Assembly: GCA_041504365.1 (NCBI GenBank)
Contig: CP167917.1
Coordinates: 3,782,001-3,846,000, forward strand
DNA from: Dryocola sp. LX212
GTDB taxonomy: Bacteria > Pseudomonadota > Gammaproteobacteria > Enterobacterales > Enterobacteriaceae
Length of the DNA stretch: 64,000 nucleotides
Direction of reading: 5' to 3'
Under the pieces are notes generated by a model, which was not told where the DNA came from, ran no database searches, and was given only the letters and a program-made list of their open reading frames with translations. The translations under genes were made by a program, and so were the position numbers. Of this stretch, positions 61,516-64,000 are shown piece by piece (the first letter of the stretch is position 1; each line of letters begins with the position of its first letter).

Positions 61516-64000
61516 ATGAACAATAAATCGCGACAGACAGGTAAACACGCTAAAAAACCTGCCGCTATGATGTCCTCTCCTCTCTTCCTGCAGGCGCTGG
61601 AACCACGAGTGCTGCTGGACGCCGCCGCTGCACAAACGGCACAAGAGGTAGCACACCAGGCTCCGCATCCTGCGCCTCCGCCGGCAGAGGCTGCGGACCA
61701 TGCCAATCTGGTTGCCGCCCTGACCTCTATTCAAGGCAACCACAAAACGGCTGCTGAGGCACCTGTTTACCAGGCTCCGGACGTTACGCCTAAGGCTATC
61801 TACTTCATCGACCGCAGCGTTGAGAATGCAGACAAGCTCTCTACGAGTATCCCTAAGGGCGCCGAGATTCATTTCATCGATCAGAACGTGAATGGTGTGC
61901 AGTTTATTGCCCAGACGCTGCAAGGCCGAAGCAATGTCGAGTCCGTGCATATTATCAGCCACGGAGAAGAAGGCGTACTGCAGGTGGGCAATGCCAGCCT
62001 GTCACGAGAAAGCATGCAAAATACCTATAAGACGCAGCTTGCGAACATAGGATATTCACTCAATGCTGACGCTGATATCCTGGTTTATGGCTGCGACTTT
62101 GGTGCAGGCGTTCAGGGTGCAGCTGCCATTGAGACGCTGAGTCAGCTAACAGGTGCAGATGTTGCTGCATCATCCGACGACACCGGCGCAGCTAAACTTG
62201 GCGGGGACTGGGTTCTTGAGAGAAGCACGGGGACGATTGAAACCCGTAGCCTTGATGCGCGTGACTGGAACGGGCTGCTGGTCGCCCCGGTGCTCGACGC
62301 AACCCCTGCTCTGACTTACGCCGCGATAGAAGATGCGCCAGCCCCCGTCAATGGTAGCAACGTTGGCGTGCTTGTTTCTGATTACACCGGTGGCATTACT
62401 GACGTTGACCCCGGGGCGCTAAAAGGCATAGCGATTACGGCTAATGCTCCGACACAGGGAGTCTGGTGGTACACACTGGATGGCGGCACTAACTGGCAAA
62501 CGGTTGGCACTGTCTCAACGACAAGCGCGCTATTGTTGGCCGATAATGCCAACACGCGGCTTTATTTCCAGGCAACAACCGCCAACTTTAACGGCGCGGT
62601 CACCGGCACTGCCCTTACCTTTAAAGCATGGGATCAATCCATCGGGACGGCTGGGGCCAAAGCATCGACCACGACAGGAACGGGCAACGTGGCAACAGCC
62701 GTTTCGCTCATCACCGATACTGTGGCGGTCAACGTTGCCGCGGTGAACGATGCGCCAGTACTGACGGATGTCGCCCGCACGCTGACCACCTTCAACGAAG
62801 ATGCCAATATTCTTTCCCCTGTGGGCCGGGGAGCCGTTGGCATTGATGTCACGCTGGCTACGCTTAACATTAATAACGGCAACGTCGCTGACGTCGATAC
62901 GGGTGCGGTTAAAGGGATCGCCATCGTCGGAGCTAATACAGCCAACGGCACCTGGTGGTACTCCACCGACAACGGTACAACCTGGACGCAGTTCGGCACC
63001 GTTTCCGAAACCAACGCCCTTCTGCTGTCTAACGCCACAACCTCGCGTCTCTATTTCCAGTCGACTGCCGATTATAATGGCACCTTGCCGGATGCGTTGA
63101 CCCTCCGCGCCTGGGATCAGACTCAGGGCACTAACGGCGGTCGCTTTAACATCGCCGCCAACGGCACAGGGGGCACAACGGCGTTTTCAGCGGCAACTGA
63201 CGTGGTCGCCCAGACGATCACCGCGGTTGTTGATATTACCGCCGACACCATAACGACTCCGGAAGACACGACGGTTATTGTCGATATATTCGCCAATGAT
63301 ACGTTTGAGAATACGGGCCGCACCATTACTGCGGTCAACGGTACCGCCATTGCGCTCAACGGCAGCGTGGCCGTGACCAATGGTACGGTGACGTTAATCA
63401 ACGATGCAGGTCAGCAGAAGCTGAGCTTCACCCCTGCGGCGGACTATAGCGGCAGCGCTGTATTCAACTACACGGCCACCTCCGGCGGGGCGACGGAGAC
63501 GGCTAACGTCACCGTGACCATCACGGCGGTGGCGGATGCGCCGCGTATCGATCTTGACTCCACAGCAGCGGGTTCCAATTACAGCGCTTATTACGATCAG
63601 GGCCCGATGCTTATCGGTAAACTGATAACCCTGACTGACCCTGAAAACAACAACATTACGTCGGTCACTATCACCCTGGCCGGAGCCACAGCCGCAGACA
63701 CGCTGACAGCTGGCGATATGACAGCTTACGGCATTACCAATAGCTATAATGCGGCAACGGGTGTATTAACATTGAGCGGCAGTACTACGCTTGCAAACTA
63801 CCAGACATTGTTGAACAGCGTGCTGTTTACCACGACCTCAGGTACACCGAACCAGCTGCGCACCATAACCGTCAGCGCCATTTCTGGCACAGCCCCCCTG
63901 GTTTCTAACGTGGCAATGGCGTTCATTACCATCCTTGATAGTGATGGCGATGGCGTAGCTAACCTGAGAGATATCGATGATGATAACGATGGCATTCTCG
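61516..64000 (+). CDS. Giant surface protein, N-terminal part (open at window edge)
   Basis: 828 residues are visible from ATG 61516 with no stop to the window end. Order: basic start (MNNKSRQTGKHAKKPA); LEPR-XLL motif LEPRVLLDAAA (28-38); Pro/Ala linker; DUF4347 domain (about 92-255) with SHG (His149) and YGCD (Cys193); two tandem WWY domains (256-414, 415-575); cadherin/Ig-like domains (EDTTVIVDIFANDTF from about 580; a second from about 677); and an Asp-rich segment DSDGDGVANLRDIDDDNDGI like calcium-binding thrombospondin repeats. This is the architecture of giant secreted adhesins. There is no classical signal peptide; export is presumably by the genes upstream. Confidence 0.9.
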   Translation, partial: MNNKSRQTGKHAKKPAAMMSSPLFLQALEPRVLLDAAAAQTAQEVAHQAPHPAPPPAEAADHANLVAALTSIQGNHKTAAEAPVYQAPDVTPKAIYFIDRSVENADKLSTSIPKGAEIHFIDQNVNGVQFIAQTLQGRSNVESVHIISHGEEGVLQVGNASLSRESMQNTYKTQLANIGYSLNADADILVYGCDFGAGVQGAAAIETLSQLTGADVAASSDDTGAAKLGGDWVLERSTGTIETRSLDARDWNGLLVAPVLDATPALTYAAIEDAPAPVNGSNVGVLVSDYTGGITDVDPGALKGIAITANAPTQGVWWYTLDGGTNWQTVGTVSTTSALLLADNANTRLYFQATTANFNGAVTGTALTFKAWDQSIGTAGAKASTTTGTGNVATAVSLITDTVAVNVAAVNDAPVLTDVARTLTTFNEDANILSPVGRGAVGIDVTLATLNINNGNVADVDTGAVKGIAIVGANTANGTWWYSTDNGTTWTQFGTVSETNALLLSNATTSRLYFQSTADYNGTLPDALTLRAWDQTQGTNGGRFNIAANGTGGTTAFSAATDVVAQTITAVVDITADTITTPEDTTVIVDIFANDTFENTGRTITAVNGTAIALNGSVAVTNGTVTLINDAGQQKLSFTPAADYSGSAVFNYTATSGGATETANVTVTITAVADAPRIDLDSTAAGSNYSAYYDQGPMLIGKLITLTDPENNNITSVTITLAGATAADTLTAGDMTAYGITNSYNAATGVLTLSGSTTLANYQTLLNSVLFTTTSGTPNQLRTITVSAISGTAPLVSNVAMAFITILDSDGDGVANLRDIDDDNDGIL
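62278..63236 (+). repeat. Two tandem WWY domains in the giant protein
   Basis: Unit 1 (residues 255-414) contains GVWWYTLDGGTNWQTVG, RLYFQATTANFNG and LTFKAWDQS. Unit 2 (415-575) contains GTWWYSTDNGTTWTQFG, RLYFQSTADYNG and LTLRAWDQT. Each is about 160 residues and carries a DVD-GALKGIAI type motif near its start. The two are diverged at DNA level, so the duplication is not recent. Confidence 0.85.

Overview
Organism. The left end (1-11167) carries the core block yggR-yggS-yggT-yggU-rdgB-hemW / yggN-yggL-trmB / mutY-yggX-mltC / speC, then a tRNA-Phe gene. This order and the protein sequences are those of Enterobacteriaceae, most like the Enterobacter/Leclercia/Lelliottia group. The window alone does not fix the genus. 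Compared with the E. coli K-12 order as I remember it, yggM and ansB (between hemW and yggN), nupG (between mltC and speC) and yqgA (between speC and tRNA-Phe) are missing.

Island 1 (11149-53777, about 42.6 kb) lies between two perfect 19-bp copies of the tRNA-Phe 3' end. From left to right it holds: a P4-type tyrosine integrase; a hypothetical gene, an AlpA-like regulator and a DUF3987 (YfjI-like) ATPase; an HNH-type zinc protein followed by a decayed partial second copy of itself; a DprA-like protein paired with a phosphoribosyltransferase-like protein; a complete EcoR124-like (type IC) restriction-modification system, with three copies of the TAEL-type repeat in hsdS; a DUF1398 gene; a minus-strand type VI secretion operon; and a CP4-57/CP4-44-like tail. 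The T6SS operon has tssL, vgrG, a DUF4123 adaptor, a DUF3304 lipoprotein, a DUF2235 phospholipase-type effector, PAAR, a membrane protein, tssM, tssJ, tssF, tssG and DUF746. It lacks tssA, B, C, E, H, K and hcp. The tail has a WYL regulator, a lipoprotein, an EcsC-family protein, DUF905, DUF932, an antirestriction protein, a RadC-like protein, DUF987, a CbeA/CbtA-type toxin-antitoxin pair, DUF5983, DUF957 and DUF4942. A ParD/ParE pair closes the island. Restriction, antirestriction, toxin-antitoxin and secretion genes in one element suggest a mixed defence, competition and maintenance island.

Right of attR (53778-64000). First comes a strong terminator, probably the original terminator of the tRNA-Phe gene, now separated from it by island 1. 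Next is a decayed second P4-type integrase interrupted by, or joined to, a decayed IS1-family transposase. An AT-rich regulatory stretch follows. Last is a tightly packed plus-strand operon: a lipidated TolC-like outer-membrane factor, a periplasmic adaptor, an adaptor with a large cytoplasmic N-terminal domain, a polytopic M50 (site-2-protease-type) metallopeptidase fused to an adaptor domain, and the start of a giant surface protein. That protein has a LEPR-XLL motif, a DUF4347 domain, tandem WWY domains, cadherin-like domains and an Asp-rich calcium-loop segment, and runs off the right edge. No ABC transporter is visible. This secretion/adhesin module, probably an older island at the same tRNA, is the most unusual system here.
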